Part shown: positions 10,919-22,066 of the stretch, piece after piece | How the letters are laid out: each line of letters starts with the position of its first letter | Position numbering within the stretch: the stretch's first letter is position 1 | From: Bolinopsis microptera | Taxonomy: Eukaryota > Ctenophora > Tentaculata > Lobata > Bolinopsidae | DNA: 64,000 nucleotides | Direction of reading: 5' to 3' | Assembly (NCBI RefSeq): GCF_026151205.1 | Contig: NC_087080.1 | Location: forward strand, 4,197,096-4,261,095 | The notes under the pieces: generated by a model | Databases searched by the model: none | Seen by the model: only the letters and a program-made list of their open reading frames with translations | What the model was told of the DNA's origin: nothing | Position numbers and translations under genes: made by a program

Positions 10919-12813
10919 TTAAACCCTGGGAGCGAAGTCAACTTTGAAGTCCGGACCAGGAACAGCAGATACATTATGGAGATTCCTAAATAATCCTTTG
11001 CCGAGCTCTTGCTCTGAATTCATTTTGAAGTTATAAACCAAAGCTGCAATGAACAAACGTGTTTCAACATTGGCAAATCTTTGACCTATACAATTGCGAG
11101 GTCCTGCAGAAAAAGGAACAAATGCGTAGGGGTTTCTGCCTCGGGAGTTTTCCTCTGAGAATCTTTCTGGGTCAAACTCCTCGGCGTTGTCCCAATGCTC
11201 AGGATCTCGGTGAAGCCACCAAATGGATACGTCAAGGTTGGTTCCAGCGGGAAGCATGTGACCATCAGCATCCATTGGTTCAGTTAGCCTGCGTCCGATA
11301 ATAGAACCTGGGGGCTGTAGCCTCAAGGTTTCCTTAACAACCATTCCTAGGTACGGTAAACTTCCATGATCAATATCATCAATGTCCTTACCATCCAGGT
11401 GGTCAGCGATTTCCTTGTAAAGACGTTCCTGGATATCTTGATGCCTACAAAGATAGTATACACAGAAAGCTATGGTTCCAGTAGTGGTGGCATGACCAGC
11501 AAGTAGTATTGTGTTGCACTCTCCAATCATTGCCTCATCAGTTATCTCCCCTCGCTCAGCTTGTTCGTAAACCATTTGGTCCAGGAATGCTCGTTTTCCT
11601 TTGTGCAGCCTAGTTTCACCCAACTCCAATGCCTTTTTCGCCTTGTTTATCATTCCCATTATATGTCTGTTCAACTCATTTACAGAAGAATTCCAAAGCT
11701 TTCCACCCTCAGTCATGTTGTAGTACCAATCGGACTGGATTAAGGGGTTTTGGGAAGATGTTCTCATCGCAAATGCGGCCGTCAGGGACGCCATGGGAGC
11801 AAAGAGGGCATTTGCTTCCTCTCTACTTTCGAACTCAATACCAAAAGAAGTTTCGCACAAGCTATAAAATGTGGCTTCCTCTATAACTTCCACTATAAGC
11901 TTGGTTGGGTCCGCTTTCAGCAACGAAACAAACAAACTGGCGTGCTTTTTCATCGTTTCGGAGAAGTCTTCCAGGACGTTGAAATGGAAAGCAGGAGTAA
12001 GCATCTTACGTCGTTTTTGCCATTCTTGTCCGGGGAGTACGAGGACACTGTTCTTCAGCCACCTGATGTATTTATAAATTAGAAGATGTGATCATGTGCT
12101 TGTGGAACTAGAAACTATCATGATATGATCCTATAAAGAACTATTGTGCCCATTATGCAATGTACATGGGAAGTGAAAAACCGAATTTCGAAACCATCCG
12201 GAACCATCTATCATTAATTGTTATCTATTGATTTGATTATGATCTGGAAATCTATCAACGCTACACTTTATTACTTATTTCCAATCAATCTGATTCAGCT
12301 AAGAATACAGGATAGAAATTAATTTACCCAGAAATTGCATCGTATTGGAAGGATTTGTTGATGTTAACGTTCGATTTGAGGAGGGGTTCAGCTGCAGTTA
12401 CAGTGTTCAGGGAGAAATTCGATTGAAAAAAGAACTTTATGTGAGACACCGATCCTGTTTTCTTTGGGTCTGTCATCTCGAAATATCGCTGTTCAAATCT
12501 GAAAAGATCTCAAAATGGTCGGATATTTCAAATGTTGTTTGCAACTTTTAATAACATTCATAGTAGCTTTTCATTTTAAAGGGGTTCGAATGTAAACAAT
12601 GAATGAACAGCAGTACTTTTCATGAAAAATCAAAGTGAGAATGAGAACGTACAGATAAAGAGTGTCCTTGGTAAGGTCCATGAAGTGGTGCATGTGTCCA
12701 ACAATTGGTTTAGAACCGGGAGAGACAGGAATGTCAGTGTTGTTTCTAAAAAGATAGAACCAGGCTAGAAACAGGGCGGTGACAGGCACCACTATCAGCA
12801 GTGCCACCAACAT
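10919..12813 (-). CDS. Cytochrome P450, clan 4-like, copy 2
   Basis: Tandem paralogue of the gene at 7667-9607, same strand. Exons 12813-12653, 12498-12328 and 12062-10919 have exactly the same lengths (161, 171, 1144 nt) and phases, again giving 491 residues. It has the same N-terminal anchor, WLKNSVLVLPG region, I-helix AGHATTT with Ala in place of the acidic residue, KETLR, PERF and FSAGPRNCIG haem loop. The two proteins are close to identical except for a block near residues 197-235 (FAPM-to-GGK region, around helices F-G) and the segment just after ExxR (PPGSIIGRRL here, PPASTMGRRL in copy 1). Introns are also alignable, so the duplication is recent. The likely role is oxidation of a related but different substrate; that is inference. 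An acceptor-like ctttgcag at 12826 precedes the ATG here too. Confidence 0.93.
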
Positions 12814-12825
12814 CGTTATACTTGG

Positions 12826-13463
12826 CTGCAAAGTCAGAAGATATTAGGAAATTAATAAATTATCGATGAAAATCCTGAAATACACTTGTCACTGAGGCTC
12901 AATGACAATATGATGTGGATTATAATCGAAGACTTGAAGTGACATTACCCAAGGTTAACAATTGTATTGTGTAAGCTAATCATGTATGGGTATTGTGTAA
13001 TTTTATTTACTTAATTTCTTCAACATCCTATCATAATCAGCTTCTCACATAAAAATACCTATTTGATTAATTGTTCATTAACATTTCGGTAAGAAATCAT
13101 TCTGGTACACGAACCTCTATGTAACGATTAATTCCGCATCAAATATGATAAAATAAGATACGCCGAAAATTCATATAATAGCGCACATAAAAACACATTC
13201 AATTAATGAAATCGGCAAGAATGAAAAGATACAATATGATGAACATGAAACTGAAAAATTATTAACTATCGTTTACAATAAATATTTTTAGTCGATAAAC
13301 AAATGTAATATAATATAATGAATCGATCATAAATAGGATGTAAAAATCAAGTAAATATAACCGGGAGTGCCAGCAAATTATTTCAGTTAAAAATAACCAA
13401 TGTGGCATAAATTACATATGAATATTTGTTTAATGATAAAAATAGTTCCCCAAAACGAGGCGC
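12826..13463. other. Intergenic sequence, nothing recognised
   Basis: AT-rich spacer between P450 copy 2 and the small gene at 13464-14075. No coding frame or repeat stands out. Confidence 0.5.
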
Positions 13464-14075
13464 TCAACTTCGCAGTTTCCTAGTCAATAAACCGACTATT
13501 GGAATTGAAAGGAAGATCAGCAGTGAAGTTACCATTTTAACATCATTTTCAGGATCATAGTCCCAACTTATTGGTTTGGCAACGAAATCAAACACTTTTT
13601 TAGCAAACCCCTTACAGTTCTCTTCAGCAAACTTATACCCAACCCCTAACTGATTGGTTATTATTATGTATGAATGAAGAAACATGAACTTTGTATCACG
13701 ATCCGAGATATCGTGTAATTTTTTCGGATTAACAAAGCTACGTCTTTTTCTACCGTTAAGCATATCTTTTACGTCAGCTTCAACTCTGCTCCTTTGTAAC
13801 ACCAAAGATGCCTGGTTTTTCTCTAAGGACCACCACCATTCCCCGCTACTATCAACTGTCCTGAACGTGACAAAAGCATGAAAAAGCACACCATCTGCAA
13901 ACCACATCACATTACTCAGAGCGACTTTGTACAGACGTATTTGAATAATCCTACCTTTGCGGATTTGCGTCATCAGTTGTTCGCGGTCAGGCTGAATAGG
14001 GCCGTATTGGTAGTATGTGATGTTTCCCTGCCATTCTATCCCGTGAGGCGAACACTTACTTGGACTGGTGCCCAT
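13464..14075 (-). CDS. Small tail-anchored protein, possible LRAT/PLAAT-like papain fold
   Basis: 203 residues from the ATG at 14075. An acceptor (atattctag) ends at 14080, so the 5' UTR is probably spliced; if the reading frame instead enters from an upstream exon the protein is longer. In order: a short polar N-terminus; FADGVLFHAFVTF with His66; a WWWSLEK strand; a basic middle (NGRKRRS); EENCKGFAKKVFDFV with Cys154; and a C-terminal hydrophobic segment at about 181-197 (MVTSLLIFLSIPIVGLL) followed by TRKLRS. An early His and a late Asn-Cys-x-x-Phe recall the circularly permuted NlpC/P60 fold of LRAT and PLAAT lipid-modifying enzymes (NCEHF), some of which also carry a C-terminal membrane anchor. 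The resemblance is motif-level only; the protein could belong to another family. Expected location is a membrane with the domain facing the cytosol. Confidence 0.6.
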   Translation of the reverse strand: MGTSPSKCSPHGIEWQGNITYYQYGPIQPDREQLMTQIRKGRIIQIRLYKVALSNVMWFADGVLFHAFVTFRTVDSSGEWWWSLEKNQASLVLQRSRVEADVKDMLNGRKRRSFVNPKKLHDISDRDTKFMFLHSYIIITNQLGVGYKFAEENCKGFAKKVFDFVAKPISWDYDPENDVKMVTSLLIFLSIPIVGLLTRKLRS

Positions 14076-14204
14076 ATACCTAGAATATATTAGATTTATA
14101 ATCGTTGCTGTTAGTGTTAGCTGTATCACATTTCAAACTAATATTATATTTTATAGATGTGAACTTGCAGCGGGGAGGTGAGCTATATATTTGTTTTCAA
14201 TAGC

Positions 14205-14600
14205 GGCACGTGCAGTGATTCTGGGGCACGTGCAGTGATTCTGGGACACGTACAATGATTCTGGGGCACGTGCAGTGATTCTGGGGCACGTGCAGTGATT
14301 CTGGGGCACGTGCAGTGATTCTGGGACACGTACAGTATTTCTGGGACACGTACTGTGATTCTGGGACACGTACTGTGATTCTGGGACACGTACTGTGATT
14401 CTGGGACACGTACAGTGATTCTGGGACACGTACAATGATTCTGGGGCACGTGCAGTGATTCTGGGCACGTACAGTGATTCTGGGACACGTACAGTGATTC
14501 TGGGACACGTACAGTGATTCTGGGACACGTACAGTGATTCTGAGGCACGTGCAGTGATTCTGGGGCACGTGCAGTGATTCTGGAACACGTACAGTGATTT
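14205..14600. repeat. 20-bp minisatellite with E-box core
   Basis: About 20 head-to-tail copies of CACGTRCAGTGATTCTGGGR, one copy short by a base. About half the units have CACGTG (perfect E-box), the others CACGTA or CACGTACTGTG. Because 20 is not a multiple of 3, all minus-strand frames are open through the array (CTCPRIT-like repeats); I regard these as artefacts. It lies in the 1-kb gap 5' of the gene at 13464-14075 and 3' of BUB3. Confidence 0.95.
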
Positions 14601-15148
14601 TGACCTGTTATTTGATTGGTCATTGCTGGAAGCAGATTGGTTACTCGCTGACACGTGTCAGACAAAAATATAGCTTACCTCCTCGCTATAACCAATACCC
14701 AATATTCATAGCTATTCTAACTCATTGAGGTAAGATCAATAATTAATTGCGAGTAAGCAACATTTTAAGAACGAAACTTCAGCTTTTCAATTTTTAAGTA
14801 GCAGGATTTTTGTCAAGAAAATAAGAATACATTCTTTGAAAGTCAACAGATACAGGGTTGTTTAATTGAATAATGATAATACAGTAAAGAATAGACCAAA
14901 ATAACCAGGTATAGAACGAATAAAATATTATTTTCGTTTCTTCAAGGCAAATATTTTCTCGGTAAATCTATATTCTGTAGTTTGGGCGCCATGATAACAT
15001 CGTAATGTTAAAAGTTAAAAACAAATTAAACAGCTCTTAGTTATTAACGATATTTGGCCAATATATAAATTAAATTATTAAGTTATTATTGACCCAAATA
15101 ATTGGCGCATCATCCAATATATTAATACTTAAAATAAAGTTCATCACA
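14601..15148. other. Intergenic sequence, nothing recognised
   Basis: AT-rich spacer that should contain the BUB3 3' UTR. No further gene or repeat seen. Confidence 0.5.
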
Positions 15149-16680
15149 TCAAGAAACAGATTTAGGTCTTGTTTCAGCATCGCTGACTTGTCTGATGTAA
15201 ATTTGATCAGCCGGATGTTCCTTGTCTCCCAGCTCAAATGTGTACGAAGAAGCTATAGCTAACATGTTTCCGTCGTCATTGAAGCTAAGCGATGCAATGG
15301 AGGTTGGGAGTCTATGGAGTTGGCATAGCCTCTTCTTATTCTCACTGTCCCAAATATTAACAAAGCCATCGCACCCACCAGTGGCAAAGGTGTTGTATCT
15401 TCTGTGGAATGATATGGTGTTGACGGGGTAGATAGTTTCCATACCTTCTTCCTTAATCCGGTGACACTTAAACGCATATTTCTTTTTCTGAGCTTCAGGA
15501 TTAGGATCAAGGTATTCAACAGCAACACGACCCTCACAGGACGACAGAACGTAGCCCTTCTTGTTGGGGAAAGCAGCGGTGATCAGACGTCTGACTGTGG
15601 CACTCTGTTCCTTATCAGACGACTGTCTGCCCGTTCGATACCTTACCTGTAATCCAAGTCAGGAATTTCTTAGAATGGATCTAACGAAGTAAAAATTGAC
15701 TCCTGCCACCGTCGAAATTACTGTCAACATTACTAAAAAATTTCATGAATACAAATCGTTTAAATCATAACATCGAACCTTAAGTTGATATAAAATTTTA
15801 ATTACTCAGAGAGAAAATACTGAAAAATTGTTATATGTAAAATCAACAATGAGATTACTTACTTTGAATACTTAATTTCAGGTAATTGTAACTTTCAATA
15901 ATCCAGATTTATATCACATAGATTATATGAATAAATAATTAAATAACATTTACTGTAGAATCTGGAATTTATCTAACACATAGCAATCTAGGACCATAAG
16001 TCTTAGAAAACAAATCTTAGAAGGGATAATATGGAATAAAATATTGAATCAACAGAGATAGTAATTAAACTAATTCATGTGCTTAAAAAGGATTAATTAG
16101 TACATGGTATTGAAAATGAAAAACAGTATTATCCTGTTAAAAAGATATTCTGGTTTTAACCTGAGACTGCTAGATTAACCTCGCTGTTCCACTCCACACA
16201 CTTAATAGCATCTTGATGATACCCGATAACCCTGTCAGAATGGGTGTTAAAATCAAACATCTTCAACTGTCCGTCCAGTCCTCCAGCTAGAGCTGTGGTA
16301 GCAGTTATGAAGGAGCAGTCCAGCACAGCGTCTTGGTGATCGAACTTGGCTCGGAGGTGATTGTTCGCAACATCGTATAGTCTGGTACTCTGGGAGGCAG
16401 TGGTAAAGTTGCGAGTAAAGTAGCTGATGATTATCGTGATCATGATGATTGGTAAAAAGAAACGTTTAAATAATATTATAAATATAAGCATAAAGATCGC
16501 AATTGAATTAATTTCATGATTTGAGTGTAAATTTATAATTATTTATTCGCAAGTAACAACTAAACTTACCGAATCCCATGAAGAAACGAGAAGAAAGTTA
16601 TTGGGTCCAAAGGTTACGTTAGAAATTCCATCTGTTGGCGGTGAATTCAACTGATATTCTTGGGCTTCTGCTCGTGACAT
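15149..16680 (-). CDS. BUB3: Mitotic checkpoint protein BUB3, apparently missing an internal exon
   Basis: WD40 propeller protein that brings BUB1 and BUBR1 to kinetochores in the spindle checkpoint. Exons: 16680-16570 (37 codons, [29 protein letters not shown]), 16389-16161 ([37 protein letters not shown]) and 15646-15149 ([86 protein letters not shown]). Similarity to animal BUB3 is strong at both ends. The portion normally between them, roughly 65 residues covering the third and fourth blades, is absent, and the 514-bp gap contains no coding-like sequence. The flanking exons end in phase 1 and begin in phase 0, so they cannot be spliced directly in frame. An in-frame ATG at 16752 would add a hydrophobic 24-residue leader; I treat that as 5' UTR. 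Confidence 0.88.
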
Positions 16681-17157
16681 ATTTGCTAAGAGGTTTGTCT
16701 TACAACATAGCATACAAATAACTACAAAGGGAAACAAAATATTGACATTCATGTTTATCGAATTTAGAGGGCCGGGATCGTTCACATATTGTGTAAATTA
16801 CTTTTTAGCCATTTTAAACCCTTCTCCCTCCGTATTGCCACTTTATGCATGGATCTGTTATGTAGATATTACAAAGCTTTTCTAAACCAACTCCCTCATA
16901 ATTACATAATATTTGAACGATCCCTTAACAGATTGATACCAGTAGTAATTATTTCTCAAATCTCATTTAAATCAAGAGCTAGAGATCACAATTAAAAATA
17001 TAACTTGACGTTAAAAATTATAGGGCGTCAACACAAACTTACTCCTTATAATATATATAATGATAATAATAAATTGAAGTTTAATAATAACACCTGCCCC
17101 ACTTTTAAGATAAAACTTATACTCATCAGTGTTTAATCTGTCTGTTATAATCGTTAT

Positions 17158-18899
17158 TCATCCTGAGCGAATTTCTATTGGAATCGCATTGAAATACATC
17201 GGGTATTTCCAAATTGCAACTTTTGAAGACCAGTGCTGTTCGTGCTGTTGGTTCTGAAACAACAATATTCTAGGTTTAATTAACACAGATATTTGTGCCT
17301 TAGATAACTACATATAATTATGCATGATGCTCTTATTTATTAATTTTCAAATTAAAACTCAATATCCCCAGTTTCTTCCCCCAACACATAATTAACATAA
17401 TATGTTATCGACTGTGTGGTAAAGATAATAACCTTTAAAAGGTTGATTAAGATTAAACTAACCGACTGAACCTCCATAATGTACAAGTTCTCATAGACTG
17501 GATTCCAAGGAGGACGTTCATTTGTGCCGGGAGGTAAAGTATTCGCAACACAAGTACCCTTCATTTCCGCTAGAGACTGCTCTATTATACTGTTTGTTTG
17601 CAGCAGTTCAAAATCAATTTTGATGACAGGAGATCTGTTCGTATCATGTGGTTCGTTTTTAAAACTCTGATAGGGGACGTGTCTCAATGTTTTCTTGGTT
17701 CTACACGTTCGTAATAACTGAAATTTAATGGTAAAAGGTATTTAATTTAATTAATTTTATGGTGAGCTGGTGTAAAATATCAATAGTCAATTTGAATAAC
17801 GTATCGAGAAAGTCTATCGATAATTAGCAAGATGAACAATTTAGAACTGTAAAAGTAAGTTTCCTAGTTTGATGTTGTAAAAAAACAACTGATAAATAGA
17901 TTAATCATCTATTAGTAGGCGACATTTTTGCATTCAGTCACAACTTTTAAAAATATACACAATCAAGATTTGTTTCTGATTTTTTATCTTTTAAATGCTG
18001 AAACTTACTTTCCTGTAGCAAAATTGCCCATCAGAAGTATCAAACCAGCAAACATAATGAGAATCTTTTTCAAGACAAGCTGGATTGGGATTAATATTGG
18101 CTCTTTTCAAGGCTCTTTTGTTGCTTTTACGATGGTTTCTAACATTATCTTTTAATATCCTCTTTAACCTCTCCTCCTCAGATATTGCACCTATATTAAT
18201 AGTGTCTATTATCCTGATTGGCACCAACAGTTGGAGGTTTAACATGCTTTAAAGTTGAACTGATTTCAATATTCTTGCAAATTTCATCATCTTGCTTTCT
18301 ATCAGGTTCTTTAGGCTTTGTACCCCTTTTAACTGTTTCGAGAAACTTTATGCTGTGGATTAAATTTCCTTCCCATTTAAACAAGGGACTATCAAAGGAC
18401 GGATATGGAATATCAGCATTGCTTGGTGGCAATAGCATTTCACTACATATTTTTCTGAATTCAGTGAGTCTCATTTTTCTTCGCTCGAGTTTTTGGTCTT
18501 TCTGATTTTTCGACTGTACACAAAAGGAAGGAACATCTAAGCAACCTGTTTTGAGATGAATTCGGTTCATTCTTCCGGTACCTGCCAGATGTAATTTTTT
18601 CATTAATGAGTTTAATTATTTCAGTTGTAGGCAGGATTTCATACTGCCCTCCTTCATACCGTACAACACCAAGAGGTGAATTGTCTTTTGAGGAAATATG
18701 CTTTAGGGCATGTGAAATCAGAAAAGGGTTCACCTTTTCTTTCAAAGTACCCTGAAAGTTTTGATCATTAACATTCCCATAACGTCTCAGTAAGCCTTCC
18801 ATTTTTGAATAGACAGCTTGAAAACGTTCCATCGCAGCTTCATCTCGGAGCAATTTTGGGTCTGATAGCAGCTCTTGAACTATCAATTGTAAGGACACT
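17158..18899 (-). pseudogene. Decayed tandem copy of the unknown gene at 20040-21941
   Basis: Three blocks align with the exons of the intact copy: 18899-18009, 17717-17463 (255 nt, open) and 17253-17158 (96 nt, open, ending IPIEIRSG). The two short 3' exons are undamaged. The long exon is not: single extra bases near 18894, 18583 and 18212 shift the frame three times, and about 155 bp coding for a Thr/Ser-rich stretch are missing around 18090-18110. Upstream, the segment at about 19050-19160 that matches the candidate exon at 22830-22930 has TGA where the other copy has TGG. Splice sites are still good, so it may still be transcribed. The alternatives to a pseudogene are assembly error or an alternative haplotype. 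Confidence 0.75.
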
Positions 18900-19255
18900 C
18901 TGCAATAATTGGGAACATTAGTTTAAATTATCTTAGTAGTGGACAATTGTATAAAAAAGTGGAGCACTTAAGATTTATTAGGGTTCCTGGTCGTTAATAT
19001 TTCACAGATTACCAGATATTAATAAGAAGGTATTATAAGTACAAACCATTTCTATTGGCTCTTGTATGTTCAATTAATTTGGTAGCCGCAGCAGAGTTCC
19101 AAAACTGGGAATTTATGGCCTCAGTTTGCTTTTATCGATATGTCTACAATGATCAGCCGGTTAGCTTGGGGTAAATCAGTGCCTTTCAATTTTTTAGATT
19201 AAGAATAACATGACATAAACATCATCACTAGTTTTAAACATTCTTCCTAATTTCA

Positions 19256-19980
19256 TTATCAGAACTGTAAACATTTCAAAGCCTTCATCATAAAAAACAA
19301 ACAAATTTTAACATAATTGTCATAACTTATTTACATATTATATTAGCAGTGGCGTAACGTTGCCTGTTGGCGCCCCCCTGCCGAAAAAAGCGCCCCCTGT
19401 TGGCGCCCCCTCCTCTTTTGGTGCCCCTCCCTAAAATTGAACAAATTAGGTGATTTTAAAGAATACGCTGGTAAAATCTCTAAAAAAGTGTGTATCTAGA
19501 GCAAAACGCGCAGTTTTGCTAGTACTTTAGTTAAGTTTTCGAAATTGTCCCACATTCAAACGACGATTTGGCGCCCCCCTAAGACAGCGCCCCCTGCACA
19601 GCGGGGTCAGCAGGGCCTTTCGTTACGCCACTGTATATTAGTAGAAATTAAATTAATAAGTAAAAAAACTATGAATTCAAAAAAATTCAAAAGATGTTTA
19701 TTTTATCTTTGCAACACATGTCAGATTTTTATGTAAATATTGAACTTGTTGCCTTACTACATATATAAAACTATGTATAATATAAATGTTTCAAACAGTA
19801 TACAGATAATTTCAGCAATGGCAATTGTCTAGCTATAAGGATAAGCACCCTCGAAAAATGAATAAACCAATTCAATAGATTGAAATGGTCAACTAAAAAT
19901 AAAATCCACAAATTCACAAAAAGCAGTTTAGACCCCCTAACAAGCAATCTATGACCTGTGTAATAACACTTGCACCACTT
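19256..19980. other. Spacer between the two copies of the unknown gene
   Basis: Contains the hAT-type MITE at 19347-19633. The rest is AT-rich with no recognised feature. Confidence 0.5.
19347..19633. mobile_element. Non-autonomous hAT-type MITE, 287 bp
   Basis: Terminal inverted repeats CAGTGGCGTAACG and CGTTACGCCACTG, starting CAG and ending CTG as in hAT elements, with the exact 8-bp target duplication TATATTAG at 19339-19346 and 19634-19641. The inside is rich in GGCGCCCCCT motifs and codes for nothing. Confidence 0.92.
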
Positions 19981-20039
19981 GCACTTTTAAGATAAAACTT
20001 ATACTCAGCAGTGTTTAATCTGTTTGTTATAATCGTTAT

Positions 20040-21941
20040 TCATCCTGAGCGAATTTCTATTGGAATTGCATCGAAATACATCGGGTATTTCCAAATTGCA
20101 ACTTTTGAAGACCAGTGCTCTTCGTGCTGTCGGTTCTGAAACAACAATATTAGGTTTAATTAACACAGATATTTGTGCCTTAAATTATGCATGATGCTCT
20201 TATTTACTAATTTTCAAATTTAAACTTAATATCCCCAGTTTCTACCCCCAACACATAATTAACATATGTTATCGACTGTGTGGTAAAGATAATAACCTTT
20301 AAACGGGTAATTAAGATTAAACTAACCGACTGAACCTCCATAATGTACAAGTTCTCATAAACTGGATTCCAAGGGGGACGTTCATTTGTGCTGGGGGGTA
20401 AAGTATTCGCAACACAAGTACCCTTCATTTCCGCTAGAGACTGCTCTATTATACTGTTTGTTTGCAGCAGTTCAAAATCAATTTTGATGACAGGAGAGCT
20501 GTTCGTATCATGTGGTTCGTTTTTAAAACTCTGATAGGGGACGTGTCTCAATGTTTTCTTGGTTCTACACGTTCGTAATAACTGAAATTTAATGGTTAAA
20601 GTTATTGACTATATAATTTAATTAATTTTATGGTGCAACATATCAATATTCAATAAACATTTCTGAATAATGTATCGAGAAAGTCGATCGATAATTGGCA
20701 AGATGAACAATTCAGAACTGTAAAAGTAAGTTTCCTAGTTTGACGTTGTAAAAAAACAACTGATTAAATAGATTAATCATCTATTAGTAAGCAACATTTT
20801 TGCATTCAGTCACAACTTTTAAAAATATACACAATCAGGATTTGTTTCTGATGTTTTATCTTTTAAATCATATAATGCTGAAACTTACTTTCCTGTAGCA
20901 AAATTGCCCATCAGAAGTATCAAACCAGCAAACATAATGAGAATCTTTTTCAAGACGAGCTGGATTGCGATTAGTATTGAGAAACAATTTGGTAGCTGCA
21001 AATATGGAATTGGTGTGGGATTCGCTTTGTACTCCCTCTGATATTATGTAACTGGGCATAGCAGGCTTTGCTGCTGTAATAAGAGCGGTTGATGTCGGTG
21101 TAGATGGTGTTACTTCATCTGGTTTTTCCCCAATAAAAGAGGTTTTCAACCTGACTCTTTTCTGGCTTCTACGTTGGTTTCTAACCTTATTTTTTAATTT
21201 CCTTCTTAACTTCTGCTCCTCAGATATCTCATCTATATTAATAGTGTTATCATCCTCATTAGCACCAACAGTTGGAGATTTAACATGCTTTAAAGTTGGA
21301 CTGATTTCAGTATTCTTGCAAATTTCATCACCTTGCTTTCTATCAGGTTCTTTAGGCTTTGTACCCCTTTTAACTGTTTCGATAAACTTTATGCTGTGGA
21401 TTAAATTTCCTTCCCATCTAAACAAGGGACTGACAAAAGACGGATATGCAATATCAGCATTGCTTGGTGGCAATAGCATTTCACTACATATTTTTCTGAA
21501 TTCAGTGAGTCTCGTTTTTCTTCGCTCGAGTTTTTGGGCTTTCTGATTTTGATTCAACTGTACACAAAAGGAAGGAACATCTAAGCAACCTGTTTTGAGG
21601 TGAATTAGGTTCATTCCTTCGGTACTACCAGCTGTAATTTTTTCATTTATGAGTTTCATTATTTCAGTTGTAGGCAGGATTTCATATTGACTCCCTTCAT
21701 GCCGTACAACACCAAGAGGTGAATTGTCTTTTGAGGAAATATGCTTTAGGGCATGTGAAATCAGAAATGAGTACACCTTTTCTTTCAAAGTACCCTGAAA
21801 GTGTTGATCATCAACATTCCCATAACGTCTCAGTAAGTCTTCCATTTTTGAATAGACAACTTGAAAACGTTCCATCGCAGGTTCATCTCGGAGCAATTTT
21901 GGGTCTGATAGCAGCTCTTGAACTATCAATTGTAAGACACT
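20040..21941 (-). CDS. Unknown protein, intact copy of a tandem duplicate
   Basis: Exons 21941-20889 (351 codons), 20581-20327 (85 codons) and 20135-20040 (31 codons plus stop) are all phase 0 with good splice sites (ttgcag, GTAAGT; tttcag, GTTAGT; tttcag). The total is 467 residues from the first supported acceptor; the true start is not found, and the first internal Met is in AMERFQVVYSKM. The first part looks alpha-helical (LIVQELLSDPKLLRDE, LLRRYGNV, FLISHALKHISS). Then come a basic stretch (KLRRKLKNKVRNQRRSQKR) that could bind nucleic acid or act as a nuclear signal, a Thr/Ser/Pro-rich linker, and a globular C-terminus (SHYVCWFDTSDGQFCYRK, NERPPWNPVYENLYIMEVQ, WSSKVAIWKYPMYF). I do not recognise the family. 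No signal peptide or membrane segment. Its left-hand twin is decayed. Confidence 0.72.
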
Positions 21942-22066
21942 CTGCAATAATTGGGAATATTAGTTTAAGTTATCTTATATTAGTAACTAGTGGAAAATTG
22001 TACAAAAAAGAGATTTATTATGGTTCCTGGTCGTTAATATTTCACAGATTACCAGATATAATTTAA

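Noticed and set aside
14205-14600. CRISPR-like array
   Set aside because: Units are contiguous with no unique spacers, and the genome is eukaryotic.
14151-14665. Three overlapping minus-strand frames coding CTCPRIT-type repeats
   Set aside because: A 20-bp repeat with no stop in its period opens all frames; the E-box minisatellite explains them fully.
16681-16752. Hydrophobic N-terminal leader on BUB3 from the ATG at 16752
   Set aside because: BUB3 is a nuclear/cytosolic protein whose conserved region starts just after the ATG at 16680; the leader is probably translated 5' UTR by chance.
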